DNA of 64,000 nt from Ferranicluibacter rubi (GCF_011603255.1 NZ_JAANCM010000001.1:372001-436000); one strand, 5' to 3'. Counted from the stretch's first letter, positions 8,501-17,445 are shown. Notes: generated by a model not told the origin, from the sequence alone. Translations and numbers: made by a program.

Positions 8501-9277
8501 ACGCGCCTCGACGAGACCATTGCGCATGTGACGAGCCGGGTGAAGGCCGGCAATCTCTACGTCAACCGCAACATCATCGGCGCGGTCGTCGGCGTGCAGC
8601 CCTTTGGCGGGCGCGGGCTTTCGGGCACGGGGCCGAAGGCCGGCGGTCCGCTCTATCTCGGCCGCCTCGTCCGCGTCGCCCCGGTTCCGCCGCAGGTCAG
8701 CTCCGTGCATACGGATCCGGCGCTGCTCGATTTCGCCAAATGGCTCGATGGCCGCGGCCTGAAGGCGGAGGCGTCCGCTGCCCGCGATACCGGCAGCCTG
8801 TCGCCGCTCGGCCTCGTCAGCGAAATGCCGGGGCCGGTCGGCGAGCGCAATCTCTACGCGCTGCATCCGCGCGGCCAGATCCTTCTGGTACCGCAAACGA
8901 TAGACGGCCTGATCCGTCAGATCTCGGCCGTGCTCGCGACCGGCAATACGGGCGTCATCGATGCCGCTTCCAGGCTCGAAGGCGAACTCGCAACGCTGCC
9001 GGCCAGCGTCGCAGCGCGCCTGTCGTTTGCCCAAGACTGGGCCTCGGCCGGCCCCTTCTCCGGAGCCCTCATCGAAGGGGACGCAGACCGGGTGAAGGCG
9101 GCCAACCAGACCATCGCCGGCCTGCCGGGTCCGCTCGTCCTGGTGCAGGCAGCAACAGGCTCGGAGCTTGCGGTCAATGCGGAAGCCTACGGCCTCAACT
9201 GGCTGCTGGAGGAGGTCTCCACCAGCGTCAACACGGCTGCGGCCGGCGGCAATGCCAGCCTGATGTCGATCGGCTGA
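5582..9277 (+). CDS. putA: Bifunctional proline dehydrogenase / L-glutamate gamma-semialdehyde dehydrogenase PutA
   Basis: 1231 residues. The N-terminal proline dehydrogenase barrel (about 90-480) shows LVKGAYWDAEIKRAQ, FATHNAQSLATIH and FQCLHGMGEPLYD around the FAD site. The aldehyde dehydrogenase domain (about 560-1030) has IAETGGQNAMIVD and the catalytic Cys842 in DSAGQRCSALR. It oxidises L-proline to glutamate with FAD and NAD at the membrane/cytosol interface. There is no ribbon-helix-helix domain at the N-terminus, so unlike enterobacterial PutA it should not repress its own gene. An Lrp-type PutR often sits next to rhizobial putA, but none is present here. A C-terminal extension of about 190 residues follows the ALDH domain. 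The Shine-Dalgarno is weak. Confidence 0.96.
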   Translation: MSQTSPKSTLDPMPLPFKAFAPPLAAPTPLRAAVTRAYRQPEAACVAALLEQATLPEDVRFQAAKTARGLITALRAKHKGSGVEGLVHEYSLSSQEGVALMCLAEALLRIPDTATRDALIRDKIATGDWRSHVGGGRSLFVNAATWGLVVTGKLTSTVNDRGLSAALTRLIARAGEPVIRRGVDMAMRMMGEQFVTGETIEEALKRARPLEARGFRYSYDMLGEAATTAADAKRYYADYENAIHAIGKAAAGRGIYEGPGISIKLSALHPRYVRAQAARVMRELLPQVKALALIAKGYDIGLNIDAEEADRLELSLDLLEALRLDPDLSGWHGVGFVVQAYGKRCPMVLDVVIDLARRSGHRMMVRLVKGAYWDAEIKRAQVDGLEDFPVFTRKIHTDVSYIACARKLLAAKDVIFPQFATHNAQSLATIHAMAGPDFTVGDYEFQCLHGMGEPLYDEVVGADKLNRPCRIYAPVGTHETLLAYLVRRLLENGANSSFVNRIADPTVSVDELIADPVEIVRNVPSPGGPHDKIHLPSALYPGRSNSAGLDLSSETTLSMLSETFSKSATADWTAAPMLAGDTPAGPSRPVENPGDRRDRVGTVAEASDADAVRGVTLAADASARWGATAPAERAACLSRAADLMQARMPDLLGLIIREAGKSAPNAIAEVREAIDFLRYYAEQAGRTLGPAHGALGPIVCISPWNFPLAIFTGQIAAALVAGNPVLAKPAEETPLIAAEGVRLLHEAGIPRDVLQFLPGDGRVGAALVGAEGVAGVMFTGSTEVARLIQAQLAGRLSPEGKPIPLIAETGGQNAMIVDSSALAEQVVADVIASAFDSAGQRCSALRVLCLQTDVAGRVLTMLKGALHELDIGRTDRLSVDVGPVISGEAKETIDKHIAAMRGIGARVEQIAMPDATAHGTFVAPTIIEIAKLSDLAREVFGPVLHVLRYERDDLDRLIDDINATGYGLTFGLHTRLDETIAHVTSRVKAGNLYVNRNIIGAVVGVQPFGGRGLSGTGPKAGGPLYLGRLVRVAPVPPQVSSVHTDPALLDFAKWLDGRGLKAEASAARDTGSLSPLGLVSEMPGPVGERNLYALHPRGQILLVPQTIDGLIRQISAVLATGNTGVIDAASRLEGELATLPASVAARLSFAQDWASAGPFSGALIEGDADRVKAANQTIAGLPGPLVLVQAATGSELAVNAEAYGLNWLLEEVSTSVNTAAAGGNASLMSIG

Positions 9278-9294
9278 CGCGCGACGCCATCCAT

Positions 9295-9325
9295 GAGCCG
9301 GGACGATGATGCGTCATCCCGGCTC
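9295..9325. terminator. Hairpin after putA
   Basis: Perfect 9-bp GC-rich arms (9295-9303 and 9317-9325) with a further TGA/TCA pairing inside the 13-base loop, 18 bases beyond the putA stop. No T-run follows, so it may be a Rho-assisted terminator or a small palindromic repeat rather than a classical intrinsic terminator. Confidence 0.5.
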
Positions 9326-9381
9326 TCCATCCTTGGCACCATGCGGATTTCAACGCTCCGGAAATTGCCGTATGAGACGGC

Positions 9382-9978
9382 ATGCTCACGCTTGCCCGCC
9401 CGCACAGTTTTCCTCAGGAGATCCGGAAGAGCCGGTTTCTGGCGCATTGCGCGCCGGTCACCGACGAGGCGGAGGCGCGCGCGTTTCTAGCCGCCCAGTC
9501 GGACCCGACGGCCACGCACAATTGCTGGGCCTGGCGGATCGGGCAGACCTATCGCTTCAACGATGACGGAGAGCCGGGCGGCACGGCCGGCAAGCCCATC
9601 CTGCAGGCGATCGACGGGCAAGGGCTCGATCATGTCGTCGTTCTCGTCATCCGCTGGTTCGGCGGCATCCTGCTCGGCAGTGGTGGCCTGATGCGCGCCT
9701 ATGGCGGCACGGCGGCCATGGCGTTGCACGGGGCGGAGCGCATCGAGCATATCGCAATGGCACGCGGCACCGTACGGGTCGCATTTGTCGACCTCGCCCT
9801 GCTCAAGGCCCGCCTCGCGAGCCTTGGCACCCTTGTCATTGAGGAGACTTTCATCGCGACCGGCGCCGATCTCACGCTCGACGTGCCGGAGGGCTTGCGC
9901 GATCCGGCAAGGCTGCTGGCGAGCGATGTGACCAGCGGACGCTCCGTGCTGCGCTTCGACGGCGATCTCCCGGTTTAG
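9382..9978 (+). CDS. YigZ/IMPACT-family protein
   Basis: 198 residues. The family signature RWFGGILLGSGGLMRAYGG (about 93-111) and the FNDDGEPGGTAGKPIL segment are both clear. These are conserved in bacterial YigZ and eukaryotic IMPACT proteins. The N-terminal domain has the ribosomal S5-like fold and the C-terminal domain is DUF1949-like. Proteins of this family have been linked to translation regulation and peptidase-like activity, with no settled biochemical role in bacteria. It is a monocistronic-looking gene between putA and a DUF1810 gene. Confidence 0.85.
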   Translation: MLTLARPHSFPQEIRKSRFLAHCAPVTDEAEARAFLAAQSDPTATHNCWAWRIGQTYRFNDDGEPGGTAGKPILQAIDGQGLDHVVVLVIRWFGGILLGSGGLMRAYGGTAAMALHGAERIEHIAMARGTVRVAFVDLALLKARLASLGTLVIEETFIATGADLTLDVPEGLRDPARLLASDVTSGRSVLRFDGDLPV

Positions 9979-10062
9979 TTTCCGCACGGCCTGCGCAGCG
10001 TCAACGTGCCGAACAAACAGGGGGCGAGATGGTTTGGCATACCTGACATTCAGGAGACTGCC

Positions 10063-10548
10063 ATGAAAGACACCTTCCGTCTCACGCGTTTCATCGAAGC
10101 GCAGTCGCGCATCTATCAACAGGCTCGGAGCGAGCTGGCCGCCGGAGATAAACGGACGCACTGGATGTGGTTCGTCTTTCCGCAGATCGGAGGCCTTGGG
10201 TCTTCGCCCACCGCACGGCACTTTGCGATCTCCGGGCTGGCGGAAGCACAGGCCTATCTCCAGCACCCACTTCTCGGCAGAAGGCTTCTGGACTGCACAT
10301 CGACCGTCAACGGGCTGGACGATGCGCTGACGGCCCGCGCGATCTTCTCCAGCCCTGACGACCTGAAGTTCCACTCGTCGATGACGCTCTTCTCTTATGC
10401 AGCCATCCAGGGGGATAGTGATCCCACACCGTTCCAGACGGCCTTGAAGCGCTATTTCGGCGGGAATCCGGACCTGCGCACCCTAGACCTGCTCAAACCC
10501 GCCCTTGGCCGCCTTGCAGCCTTGCACGCCGCGACAGGCGGACGATGA
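10063..10548 (+). CDS. DUF1810 family protein
   Basis: 161 residues beginning MKDTFRLTRFIEAQ, with HWMWFVFPQIGGLGSSPTA and the FHSSMTLFSY motif that define DUF1810 (YcfX-like, calpastatin-like annotation in old databases). AGGAG lies 7 bases upstream of the ATG at 10063, which decides against an earlier in-frame start. The function is unknown; members are small soluble cytosolic proteins. It stands alone between a YigZ-family gene and the tRNA-Arg. Confidence 0.83.
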   Translation: MKDTFRLTRFIEAQSRIYQQARSELAAGDKRTHWMWFVFPQIGGLGSSPTARHFAISGLAEAQAYLQHPLLGRRLLDCTSTVNGLDDALTARAIFSSPDDLKFHSSMTLFSYAAIQGDSDPTPFQTALKRYFGGNPDLRTLDLLKPALGRLAALHAATGGR

Positions 10549-10641
10549 GAAGGGAAAGAGTGGCATGACGACAGAGTCGGAGTCCGCTACGGCAAACGGA
10601 AAAGAAGCGTCTTTATCGTCATGTTTTAAGGGGGAGAGAAA

Positions 10642-10718
10642 TGGCGCACCCGGAACGATTCGAACGTCCGACCCTCAGATTCGTAGTCTGATGCTCTATC
10701 CAGCTGAGCTACGGGTGC
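10642..10718 (-). tRNA. tRNA-Arg (anticodon ACG)
   Basis: 77-base tRNA with a 7-bp acceptor stem (GCACCCG paired with CGGGTGC) and encoded CCA at 10644-10642. The anticodon arm has loop CTACGAA (anticodon ACG, decoding CGN as inosine) and the T arm contains GTTCGAATC. All four arms fold without mismatch in the acceptor stem. Confidence 0.98.
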
Positions 10719-10879
10719 GTGCAACAGCGTCTGCTGTGTGCGTGGCGATCCTCTAAAGCCTGGGAGAAATGAATGCAAGCCAAATTCGGGAAATTTCCTG
10801 ATTTTTGCTTCAGCGATTCTTCATCTCACTGAATTCATTGTCATTTTCTATGACGACGAGATGACGGTGAATTTCGGGT

Positions 10880-12361
10880 TCAGGTTCGCCCCTGCGAACG
10901 GAACGCGTCGAGGGGGACCGGACGGTCGGGGAGTTCGATGCGGAACAGCGTGCCGGGCGTCGCTTTTTCCACCAGCGCGATGGTGCCGCCATGGGCGAGC
11001 ACCAGTTCGCGGGCGATGGCCAGACCGAGGCCGGTGCCGCCCGAGCGAGCCGAGCCGCGGAAGGCTGCAAACAGGTTCTCCCGCGCTTTGCGCGGCATGC
11101 CGGGGCCGGTGTCGTCGACGGTGATGCTGACGACGCTGCCGGTGCGCATGGCGGAGACCGTGACGTTGCGCGCGGGATTGCCGGGATCGTTTTCGTTCAT
11201 TAGCGCCTGAACGGCATTGCGGCAGATATTGTGCACCACGCGGAACAGCTGCTCGCCATCCGCATCGACCTCCAGATCGTCGGGAACCGCGATGACGAAG
11301 CCGATGCCGGACTTCGGGTCGATCGCGAGCACGTCGCCGACATCCTCGACCACCGGGCGGAGAGCGATAAAGCGGCGGCGCGGCTCCGGCTCGGTCGTGC
11401 GGCCATACTCCAGCACTTCGCTGGTGTACCCGACCGCACGGTCGATGGTGCGCAGCAAGGTCGGTGCGAATCGCTTGACCACGGGGTCGTCCACATCGGC
11501 CAGCCGGTCGGACAGGAGCTGGGCGGACGACAGGATGTTGCGCATGTCATGGTTGATCTTGGAAACGGCCAGACCGAGATCCGCGAGATTTTTCTGCTGC
11601 TTCAGGGTTTTTTGCAGCTGGGTCTGCATCGCGGCAAGGTGCCGGCCGGCCATGGCGAGCTCATCATGACCCGGCAAGGGCTCCATCACGCGGCGGGGGT
11701 CGGCGGGGTCGGCGGCGAAGTCGCGCATGCTTGCCGTCATGCGGCGGATCGGGGCGATCATCACGCGGTTGATGACGAGGAAGATCAGAGTTGCCGTGAA
11801 CAGCGAGATGCCGATGGAGACGAGGAAGACGGAGCGCGCATAGACGAGCATGGCCTTGCGCAGGCTGCGTTCATCCATGACCAGTTCGATCAGCGTGTCG
11901 CTCTCGCCGATCGGCCCGTAGAAGCGGATGGTGCGATCGCCGCCGAAGAGCAGCGTGTCGAAGGCATCACGGATGGCACCGACGGCGCCGGTATTGGCCA
12001 CGTCGAACTTGGCATCCACTTCCGGCGGCATCTCCGTGGCGGCGATCAGGCGCGATTCCTCGGCGCGGCGAAGGGCGATCGCCTTCGTTCCCGTCGCCAT
12101 CAGCGTATCCTCGCGCACCGGGCCGGAGAGCTGCATGTTCTGCAAGCCATCCACCACGACGGCGGCGGCGGCGGCCGTATTCAGCCTATCCTGCATCCAG
12201 CGCAGCCGCATATTGGCCACCGACGGCACGAAGATCAGGATTTCGGCGATCATGACGAACAGGATCGTCAGCAGCAGGAGCTTGCCGGAAAGGCCGCGCA
12301 GGAACCCCGAGCGCAGCTGCGGCTCGTCCAGAGCCGTCTCGTTCATGGCGTCCATCGACAT
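10880..12361 (-). CDS. Membrane sensor histidine kinase
   Basis: 493 residues. Membrane helices lie at about 26-46 and 178-198, enclosing a ~130-residue periplasmic sensor region. A HAMP linker (about 199-252) is followed by a HisKA-like helix with phospho-acceptor His271 (SKINHDMRN) and an HATPase domain with DDTGPGMP and GGTGLGLAIARELV. It is a hybrid-less kinase with no response regulator gene nearby, so it is an orphan by position. The signal is unknown. The chemoreceptor gene upstream on the same strand is 130 bp away and need not be co-transcribed. The start has several nearby ATGs (MSMDAM); the first was taken. Confidence 0.88.
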   Translation of the reverse strand: MSMDAMNETALDEPQLRSGFLRGLSGKLLLLTILFVMIAEILIFVPSVANMRLRWMQDRLNTAAAAAVVVDGLQNMQLSGPVREDTLMATGTKAIALRRAEESRLIAATEMPPEVDAKFDVANTGAVGAIRDAFDTLLFGGDRTIRFYGPIGESDTLIELVMDERSLRKAMLVYARSVFLVSIGISLFTATLIFLVINRVMIAPIRRMTASMRDFAADPADPRRVMEPLPGHDELAMAGRHLAAMQTQLQKTLKQQKNLADLGLAVSKINHDMRNILSSAQLLSDRLADVDDPVVKRFAPTLLRTIDRAVGYTSEVLEYGRTTEPEPRRRFIALRPVVEDVGDVLAIDPKSGIGFVIAVPDDLEVDADGEQLFRVVHNICRNAVQALMNENDPGNPARNVTVSAMRTGSVVSITVDDTGPGMPRKARENLFAAFRGSARSGGTGLGLAIARELVLAHGGTIALVEKATPGTLFRIELPDRPVPLDAFRSQGRT

Positions 12362-12490
12362 TCAGCGTTCCCATGGCGCCGAGCTGCCGGACACAACCGG
12401 CCGTTCACCGGCGCATTGCGCCAATTATAGGTCACACCTGCCGAATGTCCAAGCCGCGGCCTGAGGCTTCCCGATGCAGGGCCGGGCGGC

Positions 12491-14599
12491 TCAGAACTCC
12501 TCCCAGTTGTCTTGCGAGGCGGCAGGGACTGGTGCGGCATGGGTGGCCGGGCCGGCGGAAAAGGCGCGAGCGACAGATCCCATCATCTTGCGGGCCGGCG
12601 ATGCGACGGGACGGGCCGTGGCGGAAACGGGCCTGGGCGCACCTGCACGCGGCGCGACGGCCTTCGGGGGCGCCGGGCGGACCGGCAGGGCCGTGGTGCC
12701 TGGGCGCGTGTTCGACGTGGCGTAGGCGGCGGCAGGCTTGGACTGATCCAGCCGGAAATGGCCGATCATGTGCGCGAGGTTTTCCGCTTCCGTCGAGAGC
12801 CTGTGGGTGGCGGCGTTCGCCTCTTCCACCATGGCGGCGTTCTGCTGGGTCACCTTGTCCATCTGGTTGACGGCCGTGGAGACCTCGCCGAGGCCTGTGG
12901 CCTGCTCGCGCGCCGCCGTGGCGATCGAGTGGATGTGATCCGTGATCGAGAGGACCCGGCTTTCGATCTCGCCGAGAACCTGCCCCGTTTCCTGCACCAG
13001 CTGCACGCCGGTGGACACTTCGGCGCCGGATTTGGCGATGAGCACCTTGATGTCCTTGGCGGCGCGTGCCGCGCGCTGAGCGAGTTCGCGCACTTCCTGA
13101 GCGACAACCGCAAAGCCCTTGCCCGCCTCGCCTGCCCGCGCGGCCTCGACGCCGGCATTGAGGGCCAGCAGGTTGGTCTGGAAGGCGATTTCGTCGATGA
13201 CGTTGGTAATCTTGCCGATTTCGCTCGAGGCCTGCTCGATGCGACCCATGGCATCGACCGCGCTGCGCACGACGGTGCCGGACTGGGCAGCGGCTTCCTT
13301 GGCCTGCGTCACGATAACAGTGGCTTCCTGGGCGCGCTCCGTCGATGTCTGCACGGCAACCGTGATCTGGCCGAGCGAGGCCGAGGTCTGTTCGAGAGAT
13401 GCGGCCTGCTGTTCGGTGCGCTTGGCAAGGTCATCCGTGGCCGAGCGCAGTTCGCCCGAAGCGCCGGTGATCTCGAGCGTCGTCGAGCGGACTTCGCCAA
13501 GCGTCTTCTGGAGGACCGAAAGCGTCTCGTTCACATTGCGCTGGAGTTCGGCAAAGGCACCTTGGAAATCGCCGGTCATCGGCTGCGTCAGGTCGCCCTG
13601 GGCGAGGCTTGCGATGACGCGACCGGTCTCCCCGATGCCGCGATCGACGCCTGCCACGAGTTCATTCACATTTCCGGCGAAGCGATCGAGGCTCGGCTCG
13701 CCGTAGGTCCGTGTGATGCGGCGGGAGAAGTCGCCGGCGGCGGCGGCCTCTACGACATGTGCCATGCTGACCTGCAGGTCGGCGGTCTTTTCACGCAGAA
13801 CGCCGTCTTCGCTGCTCGTCCGGCGGGCCGTCAGACCATTGCTTCTGAAGACCTCGACGGCACGCGCCATCTCGCCGATCTCGTCGGACCGCTTGGCCTC
13901 GGGAAGATCGACGTCGAGATCGCCGCCAGCCAGTGCCGTCATCGACCGGGTCAGGTCGGAGATGGGCCGGCTGAGCTCACGGCGGGCAATGGAGACGGCA
14001 ACCAGAAGGCCGGCGGAGAGACCGATAAGAGCGGTCGCCGCGATCATGATGGTCATCTGCCATCCTATGCCGTCGATTTCCGTCTGGATCGCCGTGAGAT
14101 CGGCCTTGTCCTTGGTCACGACGGCGTCGATCTCGGCCTGGAAAGCCTTGCGGTTGGCGCGGTTCTGGTCCGTATTGCCCTGCTCGTTGGCGGCTTTCAG
14201 GGAGACGGCGCGGGCGAGGCGCGCGGTTTCCATGCGGAAGGTGCGGAATTCGGCAGCGCGGCCGACGACGGCCTCGAACGCCGGCAGATCCGCCTGCGGC
14301 ACCAGCGGGCGCCATTCGGCGGTGAGGACATCGATCTTGTCGAGCGTCTTCAAGAGCCCCTCGGCGAAGGGCTCGGCTTTTTCCAGCGTGGGCGCGGCGT
14401 AAATCCCGCGGGACTCCATGACGACGGCTGTCACCAGGCGGTTGAGCTTCTCGCCATTATAGGCGCGCTCGGAAGCCCCCTTGTATGCGGCAAGCTGGCT
14501 GTCGTAGCGGGCGACGACGGCAAACGCCATCCCGGCCACGACGAGCGTGACCACGCTCATGACGATGACGATCAACGAAATCTTACCGCGTATGCGCAT
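12491..14599 (-). CDS. Methyl-accepting chemotaxis protein with NWEEF tether
   Basis: 702 residues. TM1 at about 8-30, an all-helical periplasmic/four-helix sensor region, and TM2 at about 182-204 precede two HAMP-like segments and a long cytoplasmic coiled coil. The highly conserved signalling tip is EIAFQTNLLALNAGVEAARAG. The last five residues are NWEEF, the pentapeptide tether that docks CheR/CheB for methylation in enteric and rhizobial receptors. A Pro/Ala-rich linker precedes the tether. The ATG at 14599 begins MRIRGKISLIVIV; upstream in-frame codons lack the features of an MCP N-terminus. No che genes are in the window. Confidence 0.92.
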   Translation of the reverse strand: MRIRGKISLIVIVMSVVTLVVAGMAFAVVARYDSQLAAYKGASERAYNGEKLNRLVTAVVMESRGIYAAPTLEKAEPFAEGLLKTLDKIDVLTAEWRPLVPQADLPAFEAVVGRAAEFRTFRMETARLARAVSLKAANEQGNTDQNRANRKAFQAEIDAVVTKDKADLTAIQTEIDGIGWQMTIMIAATALIGLSAGLLVAVSIARRELSRPISDLTRSMTALAGGDLDVDLPEAKRSDEIGEMARAVEVFRSNGLTARRTSSEDGVLREKTADLQVSMAHVVEAAAAGDFSRRITRTYGEPSLDRFAGNVNELVAGVDRGIGETGRVIASLAQGDLTQPMTGDFQGAFAELQRNVNETLSVLQKTLGEVRSTTLEITGASGELRSATDDLAKRTEQQAASLEQTSASLGQITVAVQTSTERAQEATVIVTQAKEAAAQSGTVVRSAVDAMGRIEQASSEIGKITNVIDEIAFQTNLLALNAGVEAARAGEAGKGFAVVAQEVRELAQRAARAAKDIKVLIAKSGAEVSTGVQLVQETGQVLGEIESRVLSITDHIHSIATAAREQATGLGEVSTAVNQMDKVTQQNAAMVEEANAATHRLSTEAENLAHMIGHFRLDQSKPAAAYATSNTRPGTTALPVRPAPPKAVAPRAGAPRPVSATARPVASPARKMMGSVARAFSAGPATHAAPVPAASQDNWEEF

Positions 14600-14970
14600 G
14601 GCCCGCGTTCCCTCCAACGGCTTCCCCGCAGGAGATCGTTCCCGCCTCCCGCGCTCTTCTGGGCAAATTATCGGTAACTGGTTAATAACATTGTAGCGGA
14701 CACCTGCCGATTTCCGTGGAACCACCCTCGTTTCGCTCACGGCAACGCTGGGCGGGATGAGGATCGGCGAAGACGCGTTTGCGCATGAAAAGTGCCCTGA
14801 AACCGGGCTGGCGATTGACTTTGGCACTTTTATTCTTATAAGCCGCCGCACGTCTGGGAACTGAATGGCGGGCAAGCTCCGTGCTTGCCGGCTCTGCCGT
14901 GCCCGGACAGAAACGCTGCTTGCTTAAGGAAGCAAACCAAGAAGGGCCGCACACCGCGGTATTAAAATAA
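14600..14970. other. Divergent intergenic region, chemoreceptor / rpmH
   Basis: 371 bases without a gene. The right half holds the rpmH promoter and its ~120-base leader; the left half presumably holds the chemoreceptor promoter (AT-rich patch near 14670-14700). I saw no further open reading frame with coding character and no repeat. Confidence 0.6.
14815..14842 (+). promoter_or_regulatory. Promoter of the rpmH-rnpA-yidC operon
   Basis: TTGACT (14815-14820) and TATAAG (14837-14842) are spaced 16 bases apart, followed by a ~120-base leader to rpmH. The near-consensus hexamers fit a highly expressed ribosomal protein gene. Confidence 0.75.
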
Positions 14971-15108
14971 ATGCCAAAGCGTACCTACCAACCCTCCAAG
15001 CTTGTTCGCAAGCGTCGCCACGGTTTCCGTGCACGTATTGCTACCAAGGGCGGCCGCAAGGTTATCGTTGCCCGTCGCGCCCGCGGCCGCAAGCGTCTTT
15101 CGGCCTAA
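14971..15108 (+). CDS. rpmH: 50S ribosomal protein L34
   Basis: 45 codons of product beginning [20 protein letters not shown] and ending KRLSA, an unmistakable L34: basic, with the conserved KRTYQPS start. It is a large-subunit protein near the exit region of 23S rRNA. It is first in the conserved rpmH-rnpA-yidC order, preceded by a strong promoter, and rnpA starts 60 bases downstream. Confidence 0.98.
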   Translation: MPKRTYQPSKLVRKRRHGFRARIATKGGRKVIVARRARGRKRLSA

Positions 15109-15168
15109 TGGCATACGGCGTCCGCGCCGTCGCCATAGCCGGCACTCCTGCCCTGCAGGAGGTTGCCG

Positions 15169-15588
15169 GTGAAAAGAGATCCCAGACGCATGACGTCAGG
15201 TAATCCCAAACCAACTGTCGGGCGGCTGAAAAGCCGGCCGCAGTTTCTTGCCGTGCGTGCAGGCGAGAAGCGGAAGGGCTCCGTTTTCCTGCTCGAAGTG
15301 CTCGACAGACAAGCGGCGGACGAGCCCGCCCGCGTCGGTTTCACGGTAACGAAGAAGCATGGCAATGCGGTGGAACGGAACCGCATGCGCCGCCGCTTGC
15401 GCGAGGCCGTCAGGCTCCAAGCCGCGTTTGCAATGAAACCCGGCCACGATTATGTGATTGTCGCCCGCCGCGAGGTGCTTGGCGTCCCCTTCGACAGGCT
15501 GGCAAAAATGCTCGGTGCCCGAATCGAAGGCCCACTCGAAGGCAGGCAGAAACAGGCACGGCCGCCGGCCGGCTCCAGGAAAGAATGA
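15169..15588 (+). CDS. rnpA: Ribonuclease P protein component
   Basis: 139 residues with GTG as the chosen start. AGGAGG at 15157-15162 sits 6 bases before GTG 15169, whereas the later in-frame ATG at 15190 has no Shine-Dalgarno. The core carries the RnpA signature [16 protein letters not shown] (RNR motif), which contacts the P RNA, and [11 protein letters not shown]. With the RNase P RNA (not in this window) it matures tRNA 5' ends. Its stop overlaps the yidC start (ATGATG/TGA), indicating translational coupling. YidD, often encoded between rnpA and yidC, is absent here. Confidence 0.95.
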   Translation: MKRDPRRMTSGNPKPTVGRLKSRPQFLAVRAGEKRKGSVFLLEVLDRQAADEPARVGFTVTKKHGNAVERNRMRRRLREAVRLQAAFAMKPGHDYVIVARREVLGVPFDRLAKMLGARIEGPLEGRQKQARPPAGSRKE

Positions 15589-17378
15589 TGGACAAGAACC
15601 GCAACTATTTCATCGCGATCGGCCTGTCGGTGCTGATCCTCATCGCCTGGCAGTTTCTCTATATCAATCCGAAGATGGAGCGCGAGCGCATCGCGCTGGA
15701 AGCCGTGCAGGCCCAGACACCGGCCAACACGACCGGCGGCTCTATCCCCGGCGCCATTCCCGGCACTGCGACGACCGCCGTTCCCGGCGCCGTGCCGCAG
15801 GGTGCCGCGCGTGAGGAGGCCATCGCCCGCTCTGCCCGTGTCGTCATCGACACGCAGGCCCTCTCCGGCTCGATCAACCTCACCGGCGCCCGTCTCGACG
15901 ACCTGAAGCTGCGCGAATATCACGAGACCGTCGACGACAAGAGCCCGATCATCACGCTTTTCAGCCCGGCCGAAACGCCGGAAGGCTACTTTACCGAAAT
16001 CGGCTATGTCGGCGATGCCTCGACCGGTGCGGTTCCCGGCCCGTCCACCGTCTGGACGGCGCCCGAAGGCGCGAAGCTGACGACCGCGACGCCGGTCACG
16101 CTGAGCTTCACCAACGAGAAGGGCGTGGTCTTCACGCGCGTCATCTCGATCGACGAGCACTTCATGTTCAAGATCGACGACACGATCCAGAACGCCACCG
16201 GCGCACCGATCGCACTATCCACCTATGGCCGCGTGACCCGCTTCAACAAGCCGGTGACGCCCAGCGTCTACGTTCTGCATGAAGGCTTCATCGGCGTTAT
16301 CGGCGAGCATGGCCTCGAAGAGGTCAGCTACAGCAAGGTCGAGGACAATGCACCGGCACAGCCCGGCAAGACGACCGGCGGCTGGCTCGGCATCACCGAC
16401 AAGTACTGGGCGGCGACCATCGTCCCGCCGCAGGCGACGCCCTACGAGACGCGTTTCGCCCACTTCACCGACGGTCGCCCGCGCTACCAGGCCGATTACA
16501 AGCAGGATGCCATCACGGTGGCACCCGGCCAGACGACGACGCTGAACAACCTCGTCTTTGCCGGCGCCAAGCAGGTGCCGCTCGTCGATGGTTATGAAGC
16601 GAGCTACAATATTCCGAAGTTCGACCTGCTTATCGACTGGGGCTGGTTCTATTTCATCACCAAGCCGATGTTCAAGCTGATGGACTTCTTCTTCCGCTTC
16701 TTCGGCAATTTCGGCGTCGCCATCCTTCTCACCACCATCGTCGTCAAGGCACTTTTCTTCCCGCTTGCCAGCAAGCAGTACGCCTCCATGGCGAACATGA
16801 AGAAGATCCAGCCGAAGATGGAGGAGATGAAGAAGAAGTTCGGCGACGACCGGATGGGCATGCAGCAGGCGATGATGGCGCTGTACAAGGAAGAGAAGAT
16901 CAACCCGATCGCGGGTTGCTGGCCGATCCTCCTGCAGATCCCGGTGTTCTTCGCGCTCTACAAGGTCATCTACGTCACGATCGAAATGCGGCACGCGCCG
17001 TTCTTCGGCTGGATCCAGGATCTTTCCGCGCCGGACCCGACCTCGCTCTTCAACCTGTTCGGCCTCCTGCCCTTTGCCGTTCCACACGCTCTGATGATCG
17101 GCGTCTGGCCGTTGATCATGGGTGTCACCATGTTCCTGCAGATGCGCATGAACCCGACGCCGCCCGATCCGACGCAGGCGATGCTCTTCACCTGGATGCC
17201 GGTGGTGTTCACCTTCATGCTGTCGAGCTTCCCGGCCGGTCTCGTGATCTACTGGGCCTGGAACAACACGCTCTCTGTCATCCAGCAGGCCTTCATCATG
17301 AAGCGCCACGGCGTCAAGGTCGAGCTGTTCGACAACATTAAGAACCTGTTCTCGCGAAAACCGAAGCCCGCGGAATAG
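15585..17378 (+). CDS. yidC: Membrane protein insertase YidC
   Basis: 597 residues. An N-terminal membrane anchor ([20 protein letters not shown]) is followed by an Ala/Pro/Thr-rich linker and a large periplasmic P1 domain (about 75-350). The conserved insertase core follows with five membrane helices, including [20 protein letters not shown] and the long cytoplasmic helical hairpin rich in Lys/Met. It inserts and folds inner-membrane proteins with or without SecYEG. The gene overlaps rnpA and is followed by a strong terminator, closing the rpmH operon. Confidence 0.97.
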   Translation: MMDKNRNYFIAIGLSVLILIAWQFLYINPKMERERIALEAVQAQTPANTTGGSIPGAIPGTATTAVPGAVPQGAAREEAIARSARVVIDTQALSGSINLTGARLDDLKLREYHETVDDKSPIITLFSPAETPEGYFTEIGYVGDASTGAVPGPSTVWTAPEGAKLTTATPVTLSFTNEKGVVFTRVISIDEHFMFKIDDTIQNATGAPIALSTYGRVTRFNKPVTPSVYVLHEGFIGVIGEHGLEEVSYSKVEDNAPAQPGKTTGGWLGITDKYWAATIVPPQATPYETRFAHFTDGRPRYQADYKQDAITVAPGQTTTLNNLVFAGAKQVPLVDGYEASYNIPKFDLLIDWGWFYFITKPMFKLMDFFFRFFGNFGVAILLTTIVVKALFFPLASKQYASMANMKKIQPKMEEMKKKFGDDRMGMQQAMMALYKEEKINPIAGCWPILLQIPVFFALYKVIYVTIEMRHAPFFGWIQDLSAPDPTSLFNLFGLLPFAVPHALMIGVWPLIMGVTMFLQMRMNPTPPDPTQAMLFTWMPVVFTFMLSSFPAGLVIYWAWNNTLSVIQQAFIMKRHGVKVELFDNIKNLFSRKPKPAE

Positions 17379-17393
17379 CGACCGACCTTCCCG

Positions 17394-17423
17394 CCCCGGG
17401 CCGCAAGCCCGGGGTTTTCTTTT
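17394..17423 (+). terminator. Intrinsic terminator after yidC
   Basis: CCCCGGGC/GCCCGGGG stem (17394-17401 with 17407-17414), loop CGCAA, followed by TTTTCTTTTT. It separates yidC from engB, which begins 23 bases further on. Confidence 0.93.
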
Positions 17424-17445
17424 TCAGCCCCTGAGGGACCTGCCG

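Noticed and set aside
10505-10756. Short plus-strand open frame across the tRNA-Arg
   Set aside because: It runs through the tRNA gene on the opposite strand and has no ribosome-binding site or coding character.
12512-14677. 721-codon plus-strand open frame opposite the chemoreceptor
   Set aside because: Antisense shadow; the minus strand encodes an unmistakable MCP with the NWEEF end.
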